A stretch of DNA of 64,000 nt, taken from Cucumis sativus. Its lineage: Eukaryota; Streptophyta; Magnoliopsida; Cucurbitales; Cucurbitaceae. Made by a program: the position numbers and the translations under genes. This document shows positions 12,291 to 23,990 of this stretch, in pieces. The DNA lies in contig NC_026660.2 of NCBI RefSeq assembly GCF_000004075.3, positions 7,378,001 to 7,442,000 on the forward strand. The letters are read 5' to 3'. The notes beneath the pieces are model-generated. The model was not told the origin of the DNA, made no database searches, and worked only from the letters and a program-made list of their open reading frames with translations. Within the stretch, counting starts at the first letter, position 1. Each line of letters opens with the position of its first letter.

Positions 12291-13750
12291 TTTTTTATTT
12301 TTATTTTTTGCCTTTTTCTTTTTGTGGTTAATTTTATATTTGGGTTTTGAGAGTATTTTTAATTAATGTTTACGTGGATGATGGCAAATGGCCTCAATCG
12401 GATGGACAATAACATTTCTAAACTTTTCATACCAATTTTAAAAAGTTTCCCAATTTATATTTCGGTCCCTCAAGTTCCACTAACGTTGCAGTCATATCCC
12501 TCATATTTAACAAATTTATCGGTCAGGGTTGGACCAAGGGGTTCTTCAACTTCTTCTCAACCCTAAAACTAAACCAACTCTACTTCTTATTTCACACATC
12601 TATTCAACTCTATCATGCACTCTCACACAGAATTTAACAAAAATAAAATTATATTGTTTCCTTAATAATCTTTTATATTTTGTAAATGATTTCAATTTTG
12701 ATGCTTTCAGAACTCAGTTAGATACAAAGTTTTGTGATATATATAAGATTTATAAACTAAATTTGTAATTTAATCTTATATTTGATGAATGATAAAGCTC
12801 TGTAATTAGCTCTATGGAATTGATGTTTTCACCAAATACGTGTCTCATAATCCAAACTGTAATTTATAATACAATTTGTGTGTGATACCAATGTTAAATT
12901 GATAATATATTTAGATACTAAATAAATACATATTAGACACTAAATAAAAATGTTCCAATACAAGTGCTAAATAAACTAAATTTTTATCATATATAATTCA
13001 AAACGAGCATATATTTAATCAATATAATTTAGATAGCATATAATGGTAATTACTTACTTTAGTATATCATATCATTGTTATTAATTAACTATTTTATTTA
13101 GATATATGTTAGGTGGAGGAGTTAATTATAAGTTTTTAGAGTAAGGTAAAATAGTTTAAGGAGATGAACCATGCATGCCAGTTTAAGATGTATTGGTTGG
13201 GTATGTGTAATATTAATAAGCCACTAAGCCAATTTAGCTTCAGTCCCAAAATATAATTATATATATATATATATATACCAAGTTCAAACAAAACCCTAAA
13301 ATGACACCTATAATAAATGATTCATATAAACTCAACATTGTTGAATTCATAGCCAATTAGAAGACAAGTGTTGTTTGGTCATGTCTAGCTCAAGAATCTC
13401 TCATTTGTCACATGGTGGCATGCTCATGTCTCTTTATCACAAAATTTTGTCCATCTCTCACAACCATCACACCACTTTAGCTTTCTATGCATGATTTTTA
13501 GCAACTTTAATTTTATAATAATAAACATATTAACAAATTAAAGAGTACTTGTTCAATAATTAATTTTCCTTTCCAATTGCCTCTCATTCTATATGTTGTT
13601 ACATATAATATTATCCAACGTGGGTATAACTGAATTTCTAAACTATAGTAATAAATATAAAAGTAGAGAAGAAAAAAAGGCATAAATTAGGGTAATAAAA
13701 TGTTAAAGAAAAAGGGGGAAAAAAAGGGTATAAAGGAAAGTAGAAGAGAT

Positions 13751-13876
13751 GTATTTGGTAGCGTAGAGAGGTGAAGAGAACACTGGCGGGGGCGTGGGAG
13801 AGTGTGGAAAGCTATTTGGTTTCCGATGGTTTCAAAGGGACCAAACACTGACAAGGGAAAAGCTAAAACTGCCTCG
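13751..13876. other. GC-rich patch upstream of HAM
   Basis: About 125 bp with G-rich composition (CACTGGCGGGGGCGTGGGAG near 13781-13800) inside very AT-rich flanks, about 1.5 kb upstream of the HAM promoter. No reading frame supports a protein. It could be a distal regulatory element or a fossil insertion. Confidence 0.3.
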
Positions 13877-16800
13877 TTTAGTTTTTGTTTTAACCCTTTT
13901 CTTTTTTTTCTTTTTTTTCTTTTGACCTTTTTTTTATAAAATAAAATATCATTTTTTTGGATTCATACACAATTCTAATTACATTTAATACTATTCTTAC
14001 CATAATAATTTACTTCTATACCAATATTTGTATAACTTTTTTAAAATACAACCATTCACTCTATATCATGAATCTCCTGTTTTCTTAGTTGACCTAAAAA
14101 AAGTTTTAACAAATTTTAAATTTTGTGTTGAAGTTGACTAAATAATAATAATGAGTCCAAACAACATGAGTTGGCTTCGTAAAATTTTACAGAAGGAAAT
14201 TAAATACATGAAAACGTTATTTTTTCAACGGCTGAAATTTATTTCCTTTTCCAATGTGTGGTTACCATCTTTTCAACCTTAAATTTTTTTCAATTCTTTG
14301 TTATATTTCTGTTCAATTCTCATTAGTTTATCATGATTTTTAGGTTAAAAATATATTTTTGAAACTTTACAATATTATATCTTTTGGTAATTCTAAAGTA
14401 AGTTCCAATTTGGAGAATCTATTGAAGTAATGGAAAAATATTTTTCCATCCTATGTACATTATTATTTTTACTAAGTTGGTGAAAATAGGTTTTCTCCCT
14501 TTTTATTTAAATTGACCATCCATATATTACTGATTTCTCTTTTCAAGTTTTAATTACTTAATATTGTCAAAGCTTTCATCTTTCCTAAAATCTCAAAACA
14601 TAGGTATTATATATTCGAGATTCAATTGGTTAAATAAAATTATATAGATGTGGAAACTGAAATTAAGATACAATCTGAAATATTACATAAGGGTTGACAC
14701 ATATCTAATTGGAAGAAAATTTTAAAAGATAACATGAGAATCTTGATGTTCAAAGATTTTTGAATGAAAAAAAAGAATGGTATAGGATGAAAATGTTAAT
14801 TTTTTTTATTCAAATCTCATAGTCATCCCTATTATTTTTTAGAATGGAAATCTTTTTAAAAGTCGTTTAATTTAGGATCTAAATTCAATCAAATCTAGCA
14901 TTTTAAAAAGATAGAAATACTTCATTTTTCAAATCAAGTTGATTTAAAATTTAAGATAGTAGGTAATTTCTCTTTTTAAAAAGTTATATTTGTTTCTTCG
15001 AATTTTTTTATAATATTTTTATTTTTTATTAAATAAATACTTCAAATTCTGAGGAAAATTCTAAAATAATTAAATTATTACAGTACTATAATAAAAGAAA
15101 TGAAAACCAACTCGAGATCTTTGATCAAATACATCATACGAAAATCATTCATTTATTTTTTCTCTATAGAAAGAAATGAAATCCATCCTTTGAATATTTA
15201 TTAATTAATTTATAAGAAGTGATTAAAAATTTTGTAATTCAACCTTACTGGTAAATAATACATCCTATCACACATATATCTCCACCTTAGTAATTTAACA
15301 TACGAGTATATTAGTACGTGAATTACACACCCAACCAACTAATTAATTAATTTATGTCTTATAGACTATTTGAGGTAATTTAATTTGTTTGAATATGATT
15401 CTCTCCATATGAACACATATAATTACTAAATTACTCTAATAGCTAGCATGTAATGTCTCAGGTCTAGGATTCAAATTAAGATTTGAAATTTAGGAAGACA
15501 TTAATGAACTGGTACTACATTTGAATAAGAGAGAATTTGGGGACATCAAAGTAATATTAAAAAAGACTTAAAAAATTTAAAATTAATACTCATACCAATA
15601 AGATGCATCTTCATTTTCGGTGACTCAATCATAGAAACTTCAAAGTTAAGCGTTTTTAACTTGAAGCAATATACAGTTAGAAAAACATTAACATTAGCCA
15701 CAAATCAATTTACGTAGAATTGATGTATGCAAAATATTGATAATTATCATAAAACTAAAAACAAGAGAATGGTTGTCTCACATTAGAAAGGTGCAAGAAA
15801 ATGATGAGTTACTGCTAAAATGGAGTTGATATATATATGTGTGTGTGTGACGTTGACATGTAATTAAATATTGATTTGAATTGGGTGGGGATATGAAAGG
15901 AGTAGCTATTTGTAAATTTTAATGAAATAACAACAAAGAGTCACTATATTGGATTAATGTGGCATTATATAGTTGTATTTATATATTTTATCATGTGGTA
16001 CTATACATATATATATATATGGATGTCTATTTCAATAAAGTGTATATCGAAAAGGACTCTTCAAAAACATCATCAAATTTAAATTTTAGAATACTATAAG
16101 ACAAACACAACAAAATTAAAAAAGAACACACACACAAACAAAAAATATATACACACGAAGATTAATTTTAAAATATGTTTTTTAAATTAATTTTTCTCTA
16201 TCAAACTCTCTATCAAGTGTGTGCATTCTTTCCCTATTTTCTCCCAAATTGGTAATAAAAATATTCAATTTTAAATAAATAGAAATTATTTTAAATAGTA
16301 TAAATTTCAAAAATTATAATATTTTACAAATATTTTTATTTTTACAAGTATTTTTATTTTATTTTATTATATCTAAAAATAACTTACTATATCCTAAAGT
16401 AAAAGAAATAAATAAGGTTTTATGGCTAATAATTATAAAAAGCAATGTGTGATAATTTGGATTTCATAAATATTATATAGATGATAATATATATATATAG
16501 AAGCAAATTTATGTTTGAACATAAAACAAAAGAATTATCAAAAAGTGATTATAAAAGTTTAGTTTCAATTTCAGAAAACACTATGGCAAAAATAATTAAG
16601 ACAAAAGATAGGTGTTATAAACAATTATATATGTTATGGTCCACGATCCATTATTTTATTTTATATTTTAAGATTTAGCTTTCAGTCTATGTGTTTGTGT
16701 TTTATGAACAATCTATATTTTTTTTGGTAAACTATTTAAATTTTGTGATCCAAATATTACGAACTTGAGAAGAAAAAATGATTTTCAAAGTTTAATTTTC

Positions 16801-17671
16801 ATTTCACATTCAGCTTTTTTATTTTATTTTAAATGTAAAATTATATCAAACAAAGATATAAACATTTACCTGTATATTATGTCATGTTATATATAATTAA
16901 TTCAATTCGTTTTTTTAAATTAAAATATATACAAGAATTTCTCTTAACAATTTATTGCAAGTTAATATTTTGTTGATAACACCCTTTGAAAAATATTTAA
17001 TTGATACTATAACTTCTACAAATATGTTGTTTGTAGGTTGGAGATCAATGAAAAAAAAAGTGGCATACATGTATGACACTACAAATATATTGATAAGTAC
17101 TACACATACAAATATGTTTAATTGATAATTGTGTCATTGAATTTCATATTTGCATAGTAATATCATTAAATCCATCCAAAATTAAGGCTGGAGATCAACA
17201 CAGTATCATATATATGAAAAATGTGCATTTTTTTTATAAAAGAAATGCAAATTTTCAAATTTTAGTGTGTATATATATTTTTTACCGTTTTTAAATGTCA
17301 TGAATTTATAACATGTAACTAATGTGTTTAAATAAAGTTAATTATTATTAGTTATTTTTAAATAATATAAAACATATGTTAACAAACTCTACACCATTTT
17401 TAAAAGTTATGACATAAAAAGCAATAAATGAACTTTTTAAACTACAATAAGCCAGAAGATTTACTATAACTTCAAGGTGCTTATATATATATATATATAA
17501 CTCGTATCGTATTAATATCATGTTAAACTTGACTTTCAACTCCTTCTAGACCTAGGTTTACCTTACTTCTTACCTTTCTTTTTAATTTTACTATATTATA
17601 AATTAAAACCTCCCATCATCAACTTTTTTGAAACTGCAAAGTTGATGATTGAAGAACACTCTTAAAATCTA

Positions 17672-17749
17672 AGTTGTATTTGTATTTGTTATGTTTTGAT
17701 TATATATGATAGTTGTATTTGTATTTGTTATGTTTTGATTATATATGAT
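17672..17749. repeat. 39-bp tandem duplication
   Basis: Two essentially identical copies of a 39-bp unit (17672-17710, 17711-17749), beginning AGTTGTATTTGTATTTG and ending TATATATGAT. Lack of divergence suggests a recent duplication. Confidence 0.9.
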
Positions 17750-18912
17750 TTTTATCCTTTAGTTTCCTCTCTGTAACATTAGATTAGATGATATGCAATT
17801 TAAATTATATATTTTCTTTGATACTAAATTATTCTTCCTCTATTTGGGTATAGCTAACACATTATTAATAAATCACATATACTTGTGTGATGCTTTTGAT
17901 TTATATTTTCTATCCATCTTTGATTGTCGATCTTTTAAACATATTATATTTCTAAGATTTTTGCTTCATTATCTACTTTCTACCAATAATTTCAAAAAAT
18001 CAAGTCAAGTTTTGAAAAATACTAATTTTTCTTTCTAAAAATCCACATTTGTTTTGGAAGTTTTGTAAAACTGAAAGAATAAATACTAAAAACATAATAG
18101 AATTATGAGAAAAAATAAGTTTAATTTCTTTTTTTTAAAAAAAAATAGAAGATTATCATAGAGATTTGAAACCTACCTATTCACAAAAATTTTCTTTTCG
18201 TGCAATGGAAAACATCATACTTAACAAAAAAAACTTGAGTTTGGAAAAAAAACGAAAAATAGAACTAGAAGACGTGGATGTTAATTATTTTTCTAATCTT
18301 AATCTCTACACACACAAAGTAATTATCATATATGAAAAATATATAAGATGGCTAAAAATATTGTATTTCTCCCTTAACATTTAACCAAAAATTCAAAATT
18401 TCAAAAATTTAAAAAAAGAAAAGAAAAAGACACAAATGATGGAGGAAGTTATTATTAGATTCAAAGTTTTAAAAAATAGAAAATAAAATAAATACAAAGA
18501 AGTAATAAAGAGTTAACATAACACTTATATTATGAAGCTTTTTTGATTCTCCATGTATATATGGTCTAATTAAAAATCTGAAATAAAAAATAAAGATGGA
18601 ATAAATAAATAAATAAATATAGTAAGAGATTTGTTTTTCTCTTTGTTATATATTTATTTAATGGAAAAATAGTAAGAGAAAACGTAGGGAAAAGTAAGTG
18701 TATAATAAGAAATATGGTTTAAGTGAACCGTAAAGGTAGGTGGGAAGATTGGAATAGGATGGGTTCAGTGAATGTACATAATAATATTAATATTTATTTT
18801 GTTAAATATTTAAGGTAAGGAATTTTATTTGATTATAAAAAAGAAAAGGAAAAAAACCGACAATATTATGGAGGGAGAAAAATGAATATAAAAGAAAAGG
18901 AAACAAATAAAG

Positions 18913-19270
18913 AGAGGAATGCATGTGCCCGACATTCAACTTGGGTAAGATAATGGGAGACCCTCACAGGGGGCCTCTCTCAACTCTCATATGCATCAAG
19001 AACTCTTCGCTCCCTCTCCCTAATTAATTAATTAATTAATTAACAACACACACAAATACATTCAGTTTTCTTCTTCCTTCTTTTTTTCTTAACCCTTCAA
19101 AACACACATACACACACTAACTATATACATATCTTTCAATTTTTGGGAATTTTAATTAAGGAAAGTTGATGCTTTACTAATACTCTATATATTTTAGTTG
19201 AACTCACTTGAGGTTGGCATAAGGGAAGAAACCACACCCTTAATAATTGTTGTTGTCTAGGTATGTGTGC
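18913..19270 (+). promoter_or_regulatory. Promoter-like or non-coding transcript candidate
   Basis: A GC-richer patch at 18913-19020 (CCCTCACAGGGGGCCTCTCT near 18961-18980) is followed by ATTA repeats (19021-19042) and a CT-rich, CACA-rich leader-like stretch. A fair splice-donor-like GTCTAG|GTATGTG sits at about 19260. No long reading frame follows, so a non-coding or primary miRNA transcript is one reading. I recognise no known miRNA in it. Confidence 0.25.
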
Positions 19271-20649
19271 ATGTGTTATTAATTAACAATCATTTCTTTG
19301 AGTCTTAATAATAAACATATTGATGATCATATATAATTGTGTTTACAATTTTATAATTGCCAATCAAACCCCCCCATGTCATCAATTTTACTCTCTTTTT
19401 TCTCTTTTAAATTAAACTAAGTACCACCATGGGGAACAATGCTAAGTTGTTTAATCTTTATAATACTAATATACCTAATTATTATTTTTCCTTTTGTTTC
19501 CTCTAGAAGGCATGATGTGTTATGGATGAAGCCTTTGTTTTATTTTATTTTCTTTTTTTTTTCACAAAGGAGAAGGATTTTATTTTAAATTGTTTTAATA
19601 GTTTGGAAATAAAAAGGTGTCTTCATTTTCTATTTTCTTACTTTTTGTCCCTTTTTGTCTCATTCATCATTATTATATAATGATTGTATAGGTTTTGATG
19701 ATATATAATTATCATAGAAATTAAAATTATCTTATCTATTGTTACTACTCTTTTTTCGAGGGATTAAAAATGATCGTATGTATAATAAAATTTATTACTA
19801 ACATACTTTGAGATACTCATCATCTCAGTAGAAAGTTTTGAAAAACTTAAATATAAATTTTACTATTTTTATTTTTTTAATATTTTAGATCTGAATTATT
19901 ATATTTACAACTATTCCCTCCATCCAACATTTTCTTCCTAATAAAATTTGCCAATTATTTCCATTTTTTTCTCTAATTTTATTTATTTGTTTCCAAACTT
20001 TCACTCTTATATATACGTTCTTGTTACTATTTTCTTCTCTCTCAAATTTTTAAAAACCTCTCCCTTTTCCACAATTTTTTTCTCTACCTCTATTTTTAAT
20101 CTTTATGATTTGTATTTCTCTCTACACATTCAATTTTTTAATCTAAAATATAATGACTTTCTAGTAACTGGAATGATTCTAAGAGTTACCTTTGAAAATT
20201 TTAGAACTTTTAACCATCATTTTATCATACACACATATATAATAGATATCCCTAGTAGTTATTATTTAGTAACTTTTTGCATTTCTCTTGGGCTGATTTT
20301 GACTATTGCTCTCTTGAGAGAGAATTAGGGTTTGCAGTAAGATTACTCATCAGCCTCTTAGGCAATGGTAAGGCCTACCCCTTGCAAAGACCTTTTTAAT
20401 TTCAACATGAGATGGTAGAAGACAATTTTATCTCTAGTCTAACTTTTAATATTGATATTATTTTAGTTATATTTAATATTATTTGAAAACTATAAAGTTG
20501 TGAGGAACTCTAGACCTATACTAAATTTGTCGACGGTCTAAATATTTTTTTAGATGACTAATTGATTATGTTTATAGAGTGTGTCCTCTATATTATCTAA
20601 GAATGTTACTCGTATCCGTTTGTTTCAAGTAATATACTTCTTTTTTTTT

Positions 20650-21093
20650 TTAATAAAAGTTCAGATGCAGATATGAATATACAAGATATGGTTTATGGTT
20701 CACAAATAAACTTGTTATAGGATTAAAAATTACATAAGTTTTGAATGTACACACGGCAAAAAAGAAAAGCAAGAAGAAGAACATGAAAAAAGAGGTAAAC
20801 AAAATAAAATAGTTTGATGTGCTCACGCACACATATATGCATAAAAGATCAACTTTGGTGACAGAATTAGGATCAATAATATGATATGATATCACATTTG
20901 TCAATACGCCATTAATTGTTTGTTGAGTTGTATCTACATATATATATATATGCCCGCCATCGAAGAGTACTGTGTTCTTCACCTCTATCCACCTTTGACG
21001 AACGCTGATGTAGCAGAGAAAAAAACCACATTCAGCCATCGTGAAGGTACACCAATCCTCCGAAAATGTAGCTCGGCTTTGTTCGTCTGTCAT
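20650..21093 (-). CDS. Unrecognised open frame, doubtful
   Basis: From the ATG at 21093 the frame runs 147 codons. I do not recognise the product. The first 60 or so residues (MTDEQSRATFSEDWCTFTMA and onward) have mixed composition. The middle crosses a short (TA)n tract and the C-terminal half is Phe/Leu-rich from A/T-rich DNA. There is no signal peptide at the start. It lies about 180 bp from a tRNA-Leu gene transcribed the other way. It may be chance, a lineage-specific gene, or a relic whose first segment was once an exon. Confidence 0.15.
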   Translation of the reverse strand: MTDEQSRATFSEDWCTFTMAECGFFLCYISVRQRWIEVKNTVLFDGGHIYIYVDTTQQTINGVLTNVISYHIIDPNSVTKVDLLCIYVCVSTSNYFILFTSFFMFFFLLFFFAVCTFKTYVIFNPITSLFVNHKPYLVYSYLHLNFY

Positions 21094-21271
21094 TAATAAA
21101 TACAATTCCTCCTTTCATTATTTGCTATAAAATATGAATTAATTTAAGTATTATGTGAAGATAAATAAATGAATGTATCATAAAAAATATTTAATATCAC
21201 AACATTAATAAAAATCTCATATGAAGAAGATTTAATATTAGAATGTTATTAGAAGTGTTAACAGTGACTTA

Positions 21272-21354
21272 GCAGGTTTGCCCGAGAGGTTAAGGGGGAA
21301 GACTTAAGATCTTCTGCACATAAGTGCGCGTGGGTTCGAACCCCACAGCCTGCA
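21272..21354 (+). tRNA. tRNA-Leu (UAA)
   Basis: 83-nt nuclear type II tRNA. The 7-bp acceptor stem pairs GCAGGTT with AGCCTGC (one G-U) and the discriminator is A at 21354. The D arm carries the A-box-like TGCCCGAGAGG. The anticodon stem GAAGA/TCTTC (21298-21302 and 21310-21314) encloses CTTAAGA, giving anticodon TAA at 21305-21307. A long variable arm follows, then a T arm GTGGG-TTCGAAC-CCCAC that supplies the B box. No CCA is encoded, as expected for a eukaryotic gene, and no intron is seen. T-rich stretches about 17 bp downstream could terminate RNA polymerase III. Confidence 0.97.
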
Positions 21355-22417
21355 ATAGGTGTATCCATATCATTTTAAGTCATCAATTTTTTTGAACTTC
21401 TTCTCTGCATAGTATTTCATCTACGCACATATAGGCCGTTCTTTTATGCATTAGCACGAAATACATTAATTAATTAGTTAAACTATGATCAAACAAACAT
21501 TATTAGTTTATAGATAATAGTTAAGTCATACAATATTCTCAAAATAACAAAAATCAATGAAGATTAAAATCTCTTGATTAAAGAAACATTAATCATACAT
21601 TTTCTTCTTTAGAATGGAAGCAAGGAATAAAATCAATCTTTGCCTAACCTTCAAGAATATTTTATCTAGATTTTCTTGTTGCCAAATACCAAGGACAAAA
21701 TAATTGATATGTCTTTTTAAAGATACTCTATTATAATAAATTTTTACTATCTCTACACTATTCATTCAATTTTTTTCCCCTAGAAAACAAAAAATAACCT
21801 TATAATATATGACATGTTACCTTCGTTCATATAATGATATCACATAATACAAGATATATAAACATAATAAATGGGGGAAAAGCATACCTTTTAAAGGGGC
21901 ATGGGAAATTGTACTTTTGTACCATTTATCATTTACCTTTGCCTTTTTAAGCACCAAATATTAATTACACAAATGAACAAAACTGATTCAATATAATAGT
22001 TTGTTGTCAGATTTCCCTTTTTCAATTGAATTATCACTTCTTAATTGGGATTTTCCAAATTTGTAAAAGGCCTCCCTCTTTTTTAAATCAATGATATAGG
22101 TTGAAATTTTATTTTCAATAATGAAGTACTCTCTCTTCTATTTATTTGTTTCTTCCTAAAATTATTTGAAATATTTTGTAAGCTTAACTTCTTCAACATT
22201 CTTATATAAAAAAAAAGATTATGTCCATAACTTTATTTGACCAATGTTTCATAACCATTTATTAAAATAATTACATTTCATTTTTCTTTTCTAAGAATCA
22301 TTTTTAAGGAAAAAACCATTTTTTTTAAATACATGTCGATTGAATTTTTTTAACACTTCTAAATTGTTGTTGACCCTAAAATATAAAAAGACCCACAATT
22401 TGTAGACTTAAATTTTA

Positions 22418-22718
22418 TACACAAATGAACTTAGGAGGATTTTTAGGGTTGAATTAACACAATAAAAAACTAGAAACCGATTTGTTATTAAAACAAAGTC
22501 TTAGTTGTTTCGGTTCACGTCTAATTTGAAATCTATTATAAAATTATTATTTTAAAACCCTACACACGTCAACGAATGAACTTTAGGAAGGTTTTTAGAA
22601 TTGATCTTACAATAAAAAATTTGAAATTGAATGGTTATTAAAACAAAAGTCTTATTTATTTCGAATAAATCTAATTAGAAAACCGGATCGTTATAAAATT
22701 ATTATTTTTAAACCTTGT
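22418..22718. repeat. Diverged tandem repeat, unit about 150 bp
   Basis: Two head-to-tail copies (about 22418-22567 and 22568-22718) share the order: GAAC..TTAGGA, GGTTTTTAG, CAATAAAAAA, 'ggttattaaaacaaa.gtctta', 'tctaatt.gaaa' and TATAAAATTATTATTTT. Many substitutions separate them, so the duplication is old. No coding potential. Confidence 0.65.
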
Positions 22719-22742
22719 GTGTGTAATGTACTTCCTTCTTTT

Positions 22743-22862
22743 AATTATTTGAGAAAAGAAAAAATTGATCTTTTGATCACAAAGTCTATATATATATATT
22801 TTATGTTTTCCTATTTTTAATAATTTGAGGAGAGGAAAAATTGATCTTTTGATCACAAAATC
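22743..22862. repeat. Direct repeat pair around TTGATCTTTTGATCACAAA
   Basis: Two copies of about 45 bp (22743-22786 and 22817-22862) share AATTATTTGAG/AATAATTTGAGG and TTGATCTTTTGATCACAAA. Each copy contains a small perfect inverted repeat TGATC-TTTT-GATCA. The block directly follows the 150-bp tandem repeat. Confidence 0.7.
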
Positions 22863-23721
22863 CATTGTATAAATTTTATGGAAGTCAAGCTATTCATTCT
22901 AAGCACACGTAAAATGTACTTAATTATGTACACAACTTTTGTTGAATACTTTAAAAGAAAATTAATGAAAAAAAGTAAAGTGTAAATTCTTATGCATGAT
23001 ATTTGAGAAGATAAACAGAATCTTTTGAAAGTTGAAATACAAAACATAATGACTAAGAAATTAGAAGGAAGAATATAGCATTTAAATCTAAAAATATCTT
23101 AACAAATGTACAAACAATTCAACATAGGATTCATTTTTAATTTGATAAAAATGATATTGATATTATACCAATTTACTTTAGTAATATAGAGATGTACATC
23201 ATTGCATGCATTGGTAGTTAAATGATTTTAGTAATTTCAACACTATACTATGTACGTAAAAGGGTAAAAAAAAAAGAGCTAAAGATATATATATCTTTTA
23301 ACAATATGATTGAGAATTAACACACATGAATGGTCTCTTTCAATCAAAGATCACCAAAAGGATTGCAACTATAGCTAGTACATTGTGGTCAGTATTATAT
23401 ATTTTTTGAAAAGGAAAACCCAAAACAAAATACAAGTTTTAAAAAATTAAAGTTTTGTGTGTGTGAAAGAGATTGGAGAAAATTAGGGTTATTTAATTTT
23501 AATTTTTGAATGTGTGTTTGAGAGAGAGAATTTGGTATATGGTAATGGATTGTGTTTGGGAAACCATATGATTTGGACTTCTCATAGAGAGTGAGAGATT
23601 ATGTTTTAATTATTAAAGAACACACAAACGCATAGAAAGACAAAGACAGAGGAGGCAAGAAATGAGGATTTTATATTTAATTTGTCACTTTACACTTCAT
23701 ACAAAACAAAAGCAAAGAGGA

Positions 23722-23990
23722 ACTTAGCCAATCACATGGCTTTATAATAAATAAATAACTCTTTGTCTTTTGGAGTTGGTGTGTTTAGAGTTCTTTTCTC
23801 TCTTCTCAAGACACCCTCACTACAAGCAACTTCCCAAACCCCAAAAAGCTCTTCTATCCATTCTTATTTTACAAAACCAATCTCTCTTTTCCAACTTTCT
23901 TTTCAAGAAAAAACCCTAACACAAACCAGATAGAACTTGCAGCTGATACAACATCAATTATCTGAACCACAACAGTTAAACTTAATCACA
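23722..23990 (+). promoter_or_regulatory. Promoter and leader-like island without a gene
   Basis: The order of elements resembles a plant promoter plus 5' UTR. A CCAAT box (about 23728) and AT-rich TTTATAATAAATAAAT come first. A pyrimidine-rich stretch with CTCTCTTCTC follows, then a telo-box-like AAAAAACCCTAAC near 23921-23934. No reading frame of note follows in the next 6 kb, so a non-coding transcript, or a leader exon of a gene I cannot see, would be needed. Confidence 0.25.

Larger units (their letters stand above)
12300..21271. other. Gene-poor AT-rich intergenic region
   Basis: No family-recognisable coding region. Contents listed separately: a GC patch at 13.75-13.88 kb, a 39-bp tandem duplication at 17.7 kb, a promoter-like island at 18.9-19.3 kb and an unrecognised frame at 20.65-21.1 kb. 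Short (TA)n runs occur near 13.26, 16.01 and 17.48 kb. Confidence 0.6.
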
